A DNA stretch of 64,000 bases from DASQHW01 sp038238245 (GTDB lineage Bacteria; Actinomycetota; Acidimicrobiia; IMCC26256; PALSA-610), in the NCBI GenBank assembly GCA_038238245.1, contig JBBRXX010000009.1, positions 77,259-141,258 on the forward strand. Direction: 5' to 3'. The notes beneath the pieces are model-generated. The model had not been told where the DNA came from. It did not search any database and saw nothing but the letters and a program-made list of their open reading frames with translations. The number at the start of each line of letters is the position of its first letter. Within the stretch, counting starts at the first letter, position 1. Below, one piece after another: positions 63,851 to 64,000 of the stretch. The position numbers and the translations under genes are program-made.

Positions 63851-64000
63851 GTGCGGACGCAGCGCAGCCAGGGATGGCGCAGCGAGGGAGCCATGTGATC
63901 GTGCGGACGCAGCGCAGCCAGGGATGGCGCAGCGAGGGAGCCATGTGATCGTGCGGACGCAGCGCAGCCAGGGATGGCGCAGCGAGGGAGCCATGTGATC
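63851..64000. repeat. three perfect 50-bp tandem repeats at window end
   Basis: Units 63851-63900, 63901-63950 and 63951-64000 are identical in all 50 positions and the array runs off the window. Each unit holds GCGCAGC..GGCGCAGC and the ribosome-binding-site-like GAGGGAGCCATG followed at once by TGA (ATGTGA). Because 50 is not a multiple of 3, any frame shifts with each unit. The array lies just upstream of the minus-strand acyl-CoA dehydrogenase promoter. It is a minisatellite; total copy number is unknown. Confidence 0.92.

Noticed and set aside
63851..64000. CRISPR array
   Set aside because: The 50-bp units are directly adjacent and identical with no variable spacers, so this is a tandem repeat.

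Overview
This 64 kb window comes from a high-GC actinobacterium. An Acidimicrobiia-like lineage is my inference, based on the mix of steroid/lipid-type beta-oxidation genes, luciferase-type flavin enzymes, a 180 kDa NAD-glutamate dehydrogenase, actinobacterial GTGA/ATGA gene overlaps and many leaderless promoters of the form TANNNT, 6-9 nt, start codon. No rRNA, insertion sequence or CRISPR array was seen. One tRNA (Cys, GCA) is present.

Region 1 (1-16 kb) combines lipid catabolism and c-di-GMP signalling. A partial acyl-CoA dehydrogenase has a palindromic operator candidate. Three c-di-GMP proteins follow (GAF-GGDEF, PAS-GGDEF-EAL, membrane PAS-GGDEF-EAL). A seven-gene minus-strand operon (11887 to 5430) encodes an HMG-CoA-synthase-like/OB-fold fusion, a thiolase, an enoyl-CoA hydratase, a NUDIX hydrolase, a small unknown, an SDR and a cytochrome P450. 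An ECF-type sigma factor and a beta-propeller anti-sigma factor come next.

Region 2 (16-31 kb) holds a VOC protein, tRNA-Cys, an esterase lipoprotein, a methyltransferase, a large membrane protein and then the standout locus. This is a four-gene minus-strand operon HerA - Mre11/SbcD - Rad50/SbcC - NurA, an archaeal-style DNA end-resection set driven by a leaderless promoter. Divergent from it is an LLM flavin oxidoreductase behind a KstR-type operator (TnnAACnnGTTnnA).

Region 3 (31-38 kb) is a compact tad/Flp pilus operon: CpaB, CpaE, CpaF, TadB, TadC, a 51-aa Flp pilin and three TadE/TadG-like pseudopilins. A BldC/excisionase-type HTH gene sits just upstream on the other strand.

Region 4 (38-49 kb) is an accessory stretch of poorly conserved membrane proteins and lipoproteins: a lysozyme-like lipoprotein, a PQQ/FG-GAP propeller lipoprotein, a broken Tat-secreted protein and a six-TM protein with a SLATT-like end. 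It also carries a frameshifted 3' fragment of a second tadG.

Region 5 (49-64 kb) returns to catabolism: a thiolase, NAD-GDH on the opposite strand, HisN-like phosphatase plus FGGY kinase, and a seven-gene steroid-side-chain-like operon (ferredoxin, FadE34-like fused acyl-CoA dehydrogenase, MaoC hydratase, OB-fold protein, CMD-like protein, OB-fold protein, Ltp2-like thiolase-fold protein lacking the nucleophilic Cys). A convergent acyl-CoA dehydrogenase follows, and the window ends in three perfect 50-bp tandem repeats.
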